DNA of 64,000 nucleotides from Ancylomarina sp. DW003 (lineage in GTDB: Bacteria > Bacteroidota > Bacteroidia > Bacteroidales > Marinifilaceae), in contig NZ_JAKJSD010000006.1 of the NCBI RefSeq assembly GCF_029029505.1, forward strand, positions 62,001 through 126,000, read 5' to 3'. Under the pieces are notes generated by a model that was not told the origin of the DNA, searched no databases, and was given only the letters and a program-made list of their open reading frames with translations. Of the stretch, positions 18,020 through 26,106 are shown piece by piece. The stretch's first letter is position 1, and each line of letters begins with the position of its first letter. The translations under genes were made by a program, and so were the position numbers.

Positions 18020-19087
18020 TTATTTATATCTCACTTGACGAGCATTATTAATAAAATACCGTTTCACTAACTTAGGATTATCAATAATGTCATAGAATTC
18101 ATCAAAGTAATCTAAAACACGTTTCTTCTCTTTCTCTGTTAGAAGGTTAGACTCCTGATATAACTTATAAAACTCATCTTTTTTCATTCTAAACTCTTTA
18201 AAGATGAACTCCAACTCCTCTGGAGTACGAAGATAGCCACGATAAAGTCTATCATGAATACTTTCCAGATCAAGTTTAGCATTGGGAATCGCATATGGTG
18301 CATTAACTAAACTGGCCCAATCAAAGTCGTATGGTACTGCTACAGGCCGAGCTGTTGGAGTTTTTGCAATCATTTTAATATTATGCAGAGTTGGTACACC
18401 CCAATCCGTATTCCCAATCATAAATTGAAAAACTGCCATTCGAGTTATCTTATTTATCATGGTACGATCCTGATGAATACGCTCCTTGTAAATTGGAATT
18501 TTACCATTGCGCTCAGCCATTTTCTCGAAATCTTCAATAAAGAAAACGTACTCTTCAAGATTCTTGATATTCTTTGCACTATCCTTATAAGTTATTCTTG
18601 CCAAACGTACTTTAAAACTTTCTGGGGTAAGAATCTGATAAGCTTTATAGATTAGGTATTCCTGAAATACCATTTGCTGAAACCGAGAGTTGTCATTTCT
18701 ACAATGCCCAACAATCTTCACTTTATTTTGACCATGAAAAAGTGTGTAACTTGAACTGGCTTGATTAAACTTTATTCTTAGAGGAGGAAATGCACAAACA
18801 TTCTTATTTTTTCGATAGCGCCCACGTGTTTTCAATTGCACGATCATACTTACGATAGAATCGCCCAATTGGTAGGATAAACGAGCTTGATGGTACTTAC
18901 TTTTCTTACCGGTATCCTTTATTAGTTCTTTAATATTAGTTGTAATAGAAAGCTCTATTAATGTATCAGATCCAAATAAATATGGCGCTTTGTATACTTC
19001 CTCAACTTCCTTATTTTGAGCAAATGATCTCAATAAAGTAAAAAGAAACAATATCAATAACAATTGGTTTTTAAAGGAGAATCTCAT
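18020..19087 (-). CDS. Secreted protein, possibly CotH/HipA-like kinase fold
   Basis: 355 residues with a signal peptide (hydrophobic residues 8-22, ends SFAQ). Not a family I can name firmly. The region FMIGNTDWGVPTLHNIKMI followed 25 residues later by VPYDFDWASLV resembles the catalytic Asp...Asn and metal-binding DFD spacing of CotH- and HipA-like atypical kinases. In other bacteria CotH-like proteins often sit next to DUF4956 membrane proteins, as here (74-bp gap). It could be an exported protein kinase or an inactive relative. Transcribed together with DUF4956 and the phosphatase on the minus strand. Confidence 0.5.
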   Translation of the reverse strand: MRFSFKNQLLLILFLFTLLRSFAQNKEVEEVYKAPYLFGSDTLIELSITTNIKELIKDTGKKSKYHQARLSYQLGDSIVSMIVQLKTRGRYRKNKNVCAFPPLRIKFNQASSSYTLFHGQNKVKIVGHCRNDNSRFQQMVFQEYLIYKAYQILTPESFKVRLARITYKDSAKNIKNLEEYVFFIEDFEKMAERNGKIPIYKERIHQDRTMINKITRMAVFQFMIGNTDWGVPTLHNIKMIAKTPTARPVAVPYDFDWASLVNAPYAIPNAKLDLESIHDRLYRGYLRTPEELEFIFKEFRMKKDEFYKLYQESNLLTEKEKKRVLDYFDEFYDIIDNPKLVKRYFINNARQVRYK

Positions 19088-19161
19088 ACGAAACGATTTT
19101 ATAATGAAATACTATATTCAAGTTGGAACTATGATTTAATTAGGTGTATAATCTCCTATTC

Positions 19162-19830
19162 TCAATCAAAACTCTTATCACTCATTTCAGGATCAGATAG
19201 GATATTAGGTGTTACATCTTCTTTATAAAAAATCGTAAGTCGAACGTTCTTTTTAGATAAATCTATTTGTCCCACCTTAAATCTAACAACCTCAATACCT
19301 GTCCTTTCAAATATATTCTCAATTAATTCTTTTTTCTTGGTTGGGTGAATAAGATCCATGCGATCAAAAATTAGGCTTCTTCTTGCAAGATGGCGCTTCA
19401 TCCATACTCTTTCCATTATCCAAGTTGTTATCATTAAACTTAGATTTGTAAAAAGAATAGCACTTATACTTACCTCACGACTTGCCAAAGCATTTATTAC
19501 CGATAAGGTAATAACCAAAAATAAGTAGGTCATTTCACGAATAGGAATCGTATCGGTACGGTAACGAATTATGCCAAATATTGCAAACAATCCTAAGGCA
19601 AAACCCAATTGCAAATCAATACTTCCAAGCAAAAAACAAAGGAAAAATATTGTTGTAGATATAAGAATATAAGTAAACACATACGAGCGTTTACCTGTCG
19701 CTCTAAAATAGACAAAAATGATAACAAAGATTGTTGCTAAAAGATTCAATCCAAATCGTAACATCATATCAAAAAAACCTCCACCTAATAGTTCGGTAGA
19801 TAGCTCGGGAGAATTTAAAAGAAGATCCAT
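19162..19830 (-). CDS. DUF4956 domain membrane protein
   Basis: 222 residues. Three to four membrane helices in the first 130 residues contain the DUF4956 core LGFALGLFAIFGIIRYRTD followed by IREMTYLFLVI. The C-terminal soluble part ends FYKEDVTPNILSD. Function unknown; in many genomes these proteins accompany VTC-type polyphosphate polymerases or CotH-like proteins. The gene starts 7 bp after the phosphatase gene ends, so the two are coupled. Confidence 0.85.
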   Translation of the reverse strand: MDLLLNSPELSTELLGGGFFDMMLRFGLNLLATIFVIIFVYFRATGKRSYVFTYILISTTIFFLCFLLGSIDLQLGFALGLFAIFGIIRYRTDTIPIREMTYLFLVITLSVINALASREVSISAILFTNLSLMITTWIMERVWMKRHLARRSLIFDRMDLIHPTKKKELIENIFERTGIEVVRFKVGQIDLSKKNVRLTIFYKEDVTPNILSDPEMSDKSFD

Positions 19831-19837
19831 TATATAT

Positions 19838-20986
19838 CTATTTTATTCGTTCTTTTTCTTTGTGCGCAAAGATACGGTAATACATCTGATTATCTATTAA
19901 TAAGCCTTGATCGATAAATTTGGGGTCTCCTATCGGAACATCCATTGCAATAAGTTTAAACGAATAAAACGGGTAAACTCTTGCAACCGGAGTGTGACCA
20001 AAAATTATAACAATAGCATCATAAAAATCTAGTGTTTCTATAACTTCATTAAGGCTTATTCTTGAATATTGTTCTGTTCGTGATAAATAACCTCGATACC
20101 ACAAAGGACTCTCTGAATATAAGAATAAATCTACTAAAGAAGTATCTGCAAGTTCAGTATAGTTATTGATATGGTATCGCATTCCTTCATTGATTTTCTG
20201 AATACTCATCCTTTTTTCCATAAATTTTGGAGACAATCCGGCATGAACAAACAAGAGCTTATTGATACGAATAACTGTATTTCTAGTCCTCAGCCATCGT
20301 CCTAATACCGTATGCTTGGCAAAAAAATGTGAGTAGTGATAATTATAGGCATGAGCAGCATGTATGTATTTCTCATCAACATATCGAACATCAAATAATA
20401 GGGCCATCATTTCATGATTTCCTAGTAAAAGGTGAACATCACCTCCTTCTTTCTGTGCCTGCATTTCAAGCTTGAATAAAAGCCACAGGCATTCTGTTAC
20501 TTCATCTCCTCTATCAAACACATCTCCTGTAAACACAAGCTGACCATCTCCCCAAATCCAATCATTCTTCTCATCAATGATCTTATTATAACGAAGCATA
20601 TTTATCATTGAATCAAACTGACCATGTATGTCTCCAAAAACAGCAATCTTTCCTTTAGAGTTAATTAATCCTTTTTTAGGTCTGATAGTGCGAGGGATAA
20701 TATAACTGGAGCTATCATTGCCGGCAAAACCCATAAAACGCACCGTATCATTTTTAAATCTAAAAAACTTACGAATGATCTTCGTTTTATTCTTTAAACT
20801 ATCATGTTTGATGTAAAAGGCCTCAATCCTATTAGATGAGAGGTGTTTAATATGTGGGCCCTCTACGTAACTAGCCACACGAAGCGAATCAACATTTGTT
20901 GAATCCGGATCGAAATAAGCTGCACTCTTAATAGAATAAAAAAGAAGTAGAGGCAATATATATATTAGAATACTATTTCTAGCCAT
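19838..20986 (-). CDS. Secreted metallophosphoesterase (PPP/Shewanella-like phosphatase type)
   Basis: 382 residues with an N-terminal hydrophobic export segment. All metal-binding motifs of calcineurin-like phosphatases are present: FGDIHGQFDS, TGDVFDRGDEV, LLGNHEMMALL, VHAGLSP and IFGHTPVARVYP. The GDVFDRGD spacing is that of the PPP family and its bacterial Shewanella-like branch, so Ser/Thr or Tyr phosphoprotein phosphatase activity is plausible. If the CotH-like neighbour phosphorylates proteins, this could be its antagonist (inference). First gene of a three-gene minus-strand unit; an imperfect -7 (TACCTTTA, plus 21008-21015) lies just upstream. Confidence 0.85.
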   Translation of the reverse strand: MARNSILIYILPLLLFYSIKSAAYFDPDSTNVDSLRVASYVEGPHIKHLSSNRIEAFYIKHDSLKNKTKIIRKFFRFKNDTVRFMGFAGNDSSSYIIPRTIRPKKGLINSKGKIAVFGDIHGQFDSMINMLRYNKIIDEKNDWIWGDGQLVFTGDVFDRGDEVTECLWLLFKLEMQAQKEGGDVHLLLGNHEMMALLFDVRYVDEKYIHAAHAYNYHYSHFFAKHTVLGRWLRTRNTVIRINKLLFVHAGLSPKFMEKRMSIQKINEGMRYHINNYTELADTSLVDLFLYSESPLWYRGYLSRTEQYSRISLNEVIETLDFYDAIVIIFGHTPVARVYPFYSFKLIAMDVPIGDPKFIDQGLLIDNQMYYRIFAHKEKERIK

Positions 20987-21064
20987 TAATTTTAAATCGT
21001 TAGAATTCTAAAGGTAGCATTATTTTTTATCCTATTTAAAAGCTTAATAATCTTAAGATATCCT

Positions 21065-21072
21065 TAATTTTG
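21065..21072 (+). promoter_or_regulatory. -7 promoter element upstream of the DUF4268 gene
   Basis: TAATTTTG matches TAnnTTTG and lies 69 bp before the ATG. No clear -33 element was seen 19-21 bp upstream. Confidence 0.45.
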
Positions 21073-21140
21073 CAACAAGAATTAATTCTGGTTATCAAAC
21101 TTAGATTATTTCTTTATTTAAAGTAACTCTCGATATAGCT

Positions 21141-21593
21141 ATGTATACAAAAGACGAAGCCAAAGCAATAAAAATAGGATTTTGGGATGGGTTTAAGCGT
21201 TTCTCAAAGAAAAAAGGACGTAAAATGACTTCCTGGGTGCTTAAAGGAACGCAAATTAAAGAAGTTCAGCTTAAGTTTGATTTGAATGAAAAGGGAGCTT
21301 TTGTTATGCTGCAAATAGATAGTAAACTAGATACGAACAGACTATCTGTATTCGAAAGTTTTGAAAAATACAAACTTGTGATTGATGAAACATGTGGACC
21401 TGATTTAATTTGGGATAAACATTATTACATCAAAGGATTTAAAGAGGTCAGTGTGATTTATTATCAACTTCCAGATGTTACAATTCTTAACAAAAACGAT
21501 TGGGAAAATTGTTATGATTTCTTTTTCAAAAAAATGCTTTTATTAGAAGAAGCCTTTTTAGATGTAAAAGAAGTTGTCATGTATAGAGTTTAA
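21141..21593 (+). CDS. DUF4268 domain protein
   Basis: 150 residues, cytosolic. The start (MYTKDEAKAIKIGFWDGF) and the pattern KVELKFDLNEKGAFVMLQID-like with an aromatic C-terminus fit DUF4268, a small alpha/beta domain found alone in Bacteroidota or attached to nuclease-like proteins elsewhere. No catalytic residues are apparent. Divergent from the phosphatase operon. It ends one base before the convergent CLC gene. Confidence 0.75.
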   Translation: MYTKDEAKAIKIGFWDGFKRFSKKKGRKMTSWVLKGTQIKEVQLKFDLNEKGAFVMLQIDSKLDTNRLSVFESFEKYKLVIDETCGPDLIWDKHYYIKGFKEVSVIYYQLPDVTILNKNDWENCYDFFFKKMLLLEEAFLDVKEVVMYRV

Positions 21594-21594
21594 G

Positions 21595-23370
21595 CTAATC
21601 AGCCGTAATTTTAACTAATAGCTGGCGATAAGCAGAGAAAAGTTTCGATTTGGATACAAAACCAATATACTTGCCATTATCAATTACAGGTAAATTCCAA
21701 GCTCCGGTTTTAGTAAATTTTCTTAGAACAACTTCCATAGAATCATCATAAGATATTGAGGCTGGAGGCATAATCATAAGATTACTAATTGGAGTCGTGT
21801 ACATTTCTTCATTAAACATGATTTCACGAACCTCATCCAACAAAACAACACCCAGTAAAAATCCTTCCTCAGTCAAAACCGGAAAAATATTTCTTTTCGA
21901 TTTAGAAATAACCTTAACCAAATCGGCTAGAGTTGCATCTTCATTTATGCTTTTTAAATCTGTCTCAACAACCTTTGATAATTGCATAAACCGTAGCACT
22001 GCCTGATCTTTATTGTGTGTTATAAGCTCACCTTTTTTAGCCAATTGTGCAGTTACAATAGACTCCTTCTGTAAACTTTTTACTGTGATAAAAGAAATGG
22101 TCGTAGAAAGCATCAATGGCACAATCAATTCATAACCACTTGTTATTTCAGCTATCAAAAAAATACCCGTTAATGGTGCATGCAAAACACCACCAAGTAC
22201 ACTAGCCATACCAACCAATGTAAAATTACCAGGGGAAAGTGCTTGACCAAACTGAAAATGATTGTACACATACACAAAAAGAAAACCTAGCATTGCTCCT
22301 GTAAAAACAGAAGGAGCAAAAATTCCTCCAATTCCTCCTGCACCTATTGTAATTGAAGTAGCTATCACCTTTAGAAAAACCATGGCTCCAATGAAAATAA
22401 CAACCATATACCACACATCTGTTGAATTTTCAAACAAACTTGATTGGAAAACTTCTTCCAAATTCCCAACCATTAAAGCCTTTACCATGTTATAACCTTC
22501 ACCATATAGAGCAGGAAAGTAAAAAATTAAAACTCCCAAACACAAACCACCCACGAGTAGCCTATTACGCAACAACCTAATCCCTTCAAAGCGATTTTCT
22601 ATCCATAAAAACACCCTCGTGAAATAAACTGATGTTAGTCCCGAAAGAATACCCAGCAAAATGAAAAATGGAATATCCTTTATTACAAAAGGGTTATTAA
22701 TTGCAAACTCAATCAGAATATCTTCATCCAAAAATAACTTGGTTGTAATAGCTCCACTTACCGAGGCTATCAACAGAGGTATTAGAGAAAAACGAGATAA
22801 ATCAATTAGCAATACTTCTAATGCAAATACAATAGCAGCAATTGGCGTATTAAAAATTGCCGCAATTGCACCAGATGCTCCACAGGCCATCATCACAGTT
22901 ATTTCTTTATAATTGAGATGAAAGTTTCGTGCCATATTGGATCCTATTGCAGCTCCGGACGAAATAATAGGAGACTCCAAACCAATACTTCCTCCAAACC
23001 CAGCTGTAATGATTGAACCTATAACCGATGAGTATGTTTTATGCAGTTTGACAATGCTATTTCGCTTTGATATAGCATGCAACAGAGAAGTAATGTTGTG
23101 CTTAATAAAATCACGAATGATGTATTTCTTGAAAAGCAAAGTCAAACCAACACCAATCATTGGATATAAAAAAAACAGATAATTCTGATAACTCCAATTA
23201 ATCCCTTCCAACAGGAATTCACGACCTCGATACACAGCTGTTTTAAGCACAAGTGCTGTCATACCAGATGCAATTCCAACTAGAGCACTGAGTATTAAAA
23301 TAAAAGTTTGATTATTAATATGGCGCAATCTCCAAATCAGAAAGCGACGCCATCGAGTTGTTTTCGCCAT
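21595..23370 (-). CDS. CLC chloride channel/transporter with CBS domain pair
   Basis: 591 residues: a CLC membrane domain (about 1-440) and two CBS domains (about 460-580) that usually sense adenine nucleotides. Filter regions seen are GFGGSIGLESPIISSGA, in which Glu132 occupies the gating-glutamate position, and GAGGIGGIFAPSVFTGAM. Retention of the gating Glu leaves both H+/Cl- exchange and gated channel modes possible. The GREGP motif is altered to GLESP. It converges with DUF4268 (1 bp apart). The start ATG at 23370 precedes a basic stretch (KTTRWRRFLIWRLR). Confidence 0.9.
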   Translation of the reverse strand: MAKTTRWRRFLIWRLRHINNQTFILILSALVGIASGMTALVLKTAVYRGREFLLEGINWSYQNYLFFLYPMIGVGLTLLFKKYIIRDFIKHNITSLLHAISKRNSIVKLHKTYSSVIGSIITAGFGGSIGLESPIISSGAAIGSNMARNFHLNYKEITVMMACGASGAIAAIFNTPIAAIVFALEVLLIDLSRFSLIPLLIASVSGAITTKLFLDEDILIEFAINNPFVIKDIPFFILLGILSGLTSVYFTRVFLWIENRFEGIRLLRNRLLVGGLCLGVLIFYFPALYGEGYNMVKALMVGNLEEVFQSSLFENSTDVWYMVVIFIGAMVFLKVIATSITIGAGGIGGIFAPSVFTGAMLGFLFVYVYNHFQFGQALSPGNFTLVGMASVLGGVLHAPLTGIFLIAEITSGYELIVPLMLSTTISFITVKSLQKESIVTAQLAKKGELITHNKDQAVLRFMQLSKVVETDLKSINEDATLADLVKVISKSKRNIFPVLTEEGFLLGVVLLDEVREIMFNEEMYTTPISNLMIMPPASISYDDSMEVVLRKFTKTGAWNLPVIDNGKYIGFVSKSKLFSAYRQLLVKITAD

Positions 23371-23435
23371 GGAAATATTTTGGGATTGTTACCTCCTAAT
23401 TTAACAAATAGAATGCGAATGGAAAAACAAATTAT

Positions 23436-23443
23436 TAAGTTTG
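23436..23443 (+). promoter_or_regulatory. -7 promoter element that decides the hutD-like start
   Basis: TAAGTTTG matches TAnnTTTG. It overlaps the alternative TTG start at 23441, which makes that start unlikely and favours the ATG at 23477, whose leader would be about 25 nt. Confidence 0.45.
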
Positions 23444-23476
23444 AAACCAAATACTAAAACCATAAGCGATAATTCT

Positions 23477-24058
23477 ATGCCATTTAAAATAATTCAAACT
23501 GATAAATTCAATACAATAAAGTGGTCGGGAGGTACAAGTACCCAACTCTACATCTACCCAGAAACAGCTGATTACGGGCTAAAGAATTTTGATTTCAGGT
23601 TAAGTACTGCTAAAGTTGAAGTAGAAAAATCAGATTTTACCCCTCTCTCCGGAATCTCAAGGCATATTATGATTCTTGATGGAGAAATAGAAATCTTTCA
23701 TAAAGACCAATACCGTAAAAAGTTAAAACAATTCGATATTGACGAGTTTGAAGGTGGTTGGGAAACTTCTTCGCTTGGTACTTGTATTGATTTTAACTTA
23801 ATGACCAAAGGCAAGACAAAAGGAAACTTAAATTCTCTAAAACTCAAAAAGAATCAACACTGCAACTTCCCAATTTCAAAACTATATTCCAAACAGTTCA
23901 TCTATCTGTACACTGGTAAAATCTCTTTTATTTTAAATAACAAAGAGCTTATACTTAAACAAGGTGAGCTTTTAGTTTTAGATAATTTAAATATTCAAGA
24001 TATCCAGTTCAATGCAATTGAGAATAGTGATTTAGTCATCTCTCAAGTTGCACTATAG
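23477..24058 (+). CDS. HutD/Ves family cupin-like protein
   Basis: 193 residues from the ATG at 23477. The opening FKIIQTDKFNTIKWSGGTSTQLYIYP and the later RLSTAKVEVEKSDFTPLSGISRHIMIL-type pattern match the HutD/Ves family, a bicupin of uncertain function linked to histidine degradation and cold response elsewhere. No hut genes are nearby. A 17-bp piece of its 3' coding region is repeated 209 bp downstream. Confidence 0.8.
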   Translation: MPFKIIQTDKFNTIKWSGGTSTQLYIYPETADYGLKNFDFRLSTAKVEVEKSDFTPLSGISRHIMILDGEIEIFHKDQYRKKLKQFDIDEFEGGWETSSLGTCIDFNLMTKGKTKGNLNSLKLKKNQHCNFPISKLYSKQFIYLYTGKISFILNNKELILKQGELLVLDNLNIQDIQFNAIENSDLVISQVAL

Positions 24059-24187
24059 TTTATATTTAATCATTCTAAAAATAAATAACATAATTTCATT
24101 AGATCAGAAAATATAGATAATCTCCACCAAGTGTCCATTTATAAAAAGAAGCATAGCCATTAGTCCAAAGAGGTGAGCTTTTAGTTT
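23962..24187 (+). repeat. 17-bp exact direct repeat at the 3' end of hutD
   Basis: AGGTGAGCTTTTAGTTT occurs at 23962-23978, inside the hutD-like gene, and again at 24171-24187 in the following intergenic region. It may mark an old local duplication or deletion. Function unknown. Confidence 0.55.
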
Positions 24188-24211
24188 ATTTAGAATTAAG
24201 TCATATATACA

Positions 24212-24248
24212 TTATTACAAGTTGTAATAAATTAATTTATTACTTTTA
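24212..24248 (+). promoter_or_regulatory. Palindromic operator and weak promoter for the DUF4249 gene
   Basis: TTATTACAAGTTGTAATAA at 24212-24230 is a perfect 9+1+9 palindrome. Its right arm contains TTG (24222-24224), a possible -33, and TACTTTTA at 24241-24248 is a 7/8 -7 element. The ATG follows at 24274. The arrangement suggests control of the whole TonB-receptor module by a dimeric regulator. Confidence 0.4.
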
Positions 24249-24273
24249 AGCAAACCCTAACCCCCTATTTAAG

Positions 24274-25401
24274 ATGTGCTTAAAATCAAAATTAGTTTTT
24301 CTAATAGTATTAATAATATTTACAAGTTCCTGTACAGAAAGATTTTTCCTTAAAGTTGATGAAGACGTTTCGATTCTTGTTGTAGATGGCAAAATTACAA
24401 ACGAAACAGGAGCTTGCGAAGTTAGGTTATTTAGAACAGTTAGTTTTTCAGAAGATTACCAATTCTCTCCCGAAAGAAATGCCACCATAATTCTGCACAA
24501 CAGTAATGGCGACTATGAAATTTTAATCGAATCAGAACCTGGGATTTACCACCGAAGCTCTAAAGATGTAAAAGGTGAGATTGGCCTTTCGTATTGGGTT
24601 AAAATCGAAACAGAATCTGGGGAAGCATATGAATCCATCCCAGAGACAATGCAATCTCCGTATGAAATTAGTTCGATGTATGGCAAAGAGGTAGAAGTTA
24701 TAATGGATGATAACTCCAAAGCAAAAGCCATAAGAATATGTTTTGATGCTGTAAATAAAGAAAATACATCCAGTTTTTTAAGGTGGGAATATAGAGAAGC
24801 ATACGAATGGCGATCTCCTTTTGATATTTCCCAAAAAGTTTCACAAAATCCAGCTCAAATTTGCTACCCAATTAATGATTTCAAATTAATTAATGTCTTT
24901 GATGCGTCGGAACAAGCAACAAAAGAAGTATTTCAACTAACAACAACAACAATCTTCCAAAACGAAGTAAAATTACTATACAACTATCTTATCGATTTAC
25001 GTCTATATACAGTTTCTCAGGAGAATTTTACTTTCTGGGAAAAAATGAAATCAATCCATCAAGCCAACGGCAGCCTGTATGATATAGTTCAAGCAAATAT
25101 TCTTGGAAATGTAACGGCTTGCGATGATGAGTGCAAAGTGCTTGGATATTTTGAGGTTTCTTCCAAAGAGAAAGGGCAACAGTTTTTTTATGAAAACAAT
25201 TTCTCTTTAGAGCTAGCTGATTTCCCGGAAGAATGTGAAGAATTTGATATTTATTTAGATAGGACAACCCCCGATCCTATGAAATATCATATTCTCAAAA
25301 CAAAACCTATGGGAACTCAAACTGTTTACACTGTTCGTAGACTTGAATGTTACGAATGTAACATTAAATACCCTGTTAGCAAACCATCATTCTGGCCCTA
25401 A
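24274..25401 (+). CDS. DUF4249 lipoprotein
   Basis: 375 residues with a lipoprotein signal (IIFTSSC, Cys near residue 20). The start of the mature part, DVSILVVDGKITNETGACEVRLFRT, and the strand NATIILHNSNGDY with later SYWVKIETESGEAYES, are characteristic of DUF4249. These are Bacteroidota outer-membrane-associated lipoproteins nearly always encoded next to a TonB-dependent receptor. Here the receptor is two genes downstream. The ligand is unknown. Cysteine-rich C-terminus (CDDEC, ECYEC). Confidence 0.85.
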   Translation: MCLKSKLVFLIVLIIFTSSCTERFFLKVDEDVSILVVDGKITNETGACEVRLFRTVSFSEDYQFSPERNATIILHNSNGDYEILIESEPGIYHRSSKDVKGEIGLSYWVKIETESGEAYESIPETMQSPYEISSMYGKEVEVIMDDNSKAKAIRICFDAVNKENTSSFLRWEYREAYEWRSPFDISQKVSQNPAQICYPINDFKLINVFDASEQATKEVFQLTTTTIFQNEVKLLYNYLIDLRLYTVSQENFTFWEKMKSIHQANGSLYDIVQANILGNVTACDDECKVLGYFEVSSKEKGQQFFYENNFSLELADFPEECEEFDIYLDRTTPDPMKYHILKTKPMGTQTVYTVRRLECYECNIKYPVSKPSFWP

Positions 25402-25414
25402 ATCTTAAAAACAT

Positions 25415-26101
25415 ATGAAGTCAAACCTACTCCTCACAAGCGCTCTAATTATTATCACTTTAGGATTTAACTCTAAAGCCTCAGGACAACCCACATCTAA
25501 AAAAAACATTAAAACCATAATAAATGGTAAGGTGTGGATACCTAAAGTTTCGGTTTCTCACGGAGATCAGTTTTTTCTTAACAAAATGAATCTTAAAGGG
25601 GATTTTCTATTTGATGGACATCAATACCAGAATATTGAATTCACATACGATTTATCTAAAGATATAATCATTACTCGAATCGAAACCGAGGATAAAACAA
25701 AAAGGAGCATTGTTGTAAATCCTTATTTACTAGAAGGTTTTAGTGTACATGGTACTTTAAACCAATATAACTTCTTGAGAGGTGGCTTAATTCATAAGAA
25801 ACTAGATCCCTTACGTTATTATCAGGCAGTTGAATTTAAAAATCTTAAATACGTTGTGAAAAGAACTAAGTATCCTGTTTTCACTGCAGATGCTTCACGA
25901 AAATACAAATATGTGAGTAGAAACCACTTATACTTAATAAGTGATAATAACCTATTTACAATAAAAAAGAAAAAAGACATTATCCGGTTCTTCCCCAACA
26001 AGAAAAAAGAGATTAAACGTTTCATACGGAAAAACAAACTCACTATAAGCTCCAAGACTCCAATGGATGCAGTTGTTCTTCTTTCAAAATTCGACCAATA
26101 A
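25415..26101 (+). CDS. Secreted protein of unknown function in a TonB-receptor module
   Basis: 228 residues with a signal peptide (hydrophobic residues 5-18, SKASGQ). Not recognised. The sequence looks beta-rich, with very basic C-terminal stretches (IKKKKDIIRFFPNKKKEIKR). It lies 13 bp after the DUF4249 gene and 5 bp before the TonB receptor gene, so it belongs to that operon and may be a periplasmic accessory. Confidence 0.6.
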   Translation: MKSNLLLTSALIIITLGFNSKASGQPTSKKNIKTIINGKVWIPKVSVSHGDQFFLNKMNLKGDFLFDGHQYQNIEFTYDLSKDIIITRIETEDKTKRSIVVNPYLLEGFSVHGTLNQYNFLRGGLIHKKLDPLRYYQAVEFKNLKYVVKRTKYPVFTADASRKYKYVSRNHLYLISDNNLFTIKKKKDIIRFFPNKKKEIKRFIRKNKLTISSKTPMDAVVLLSKFDQ

Positions 26102-26106
26102 AAGCT

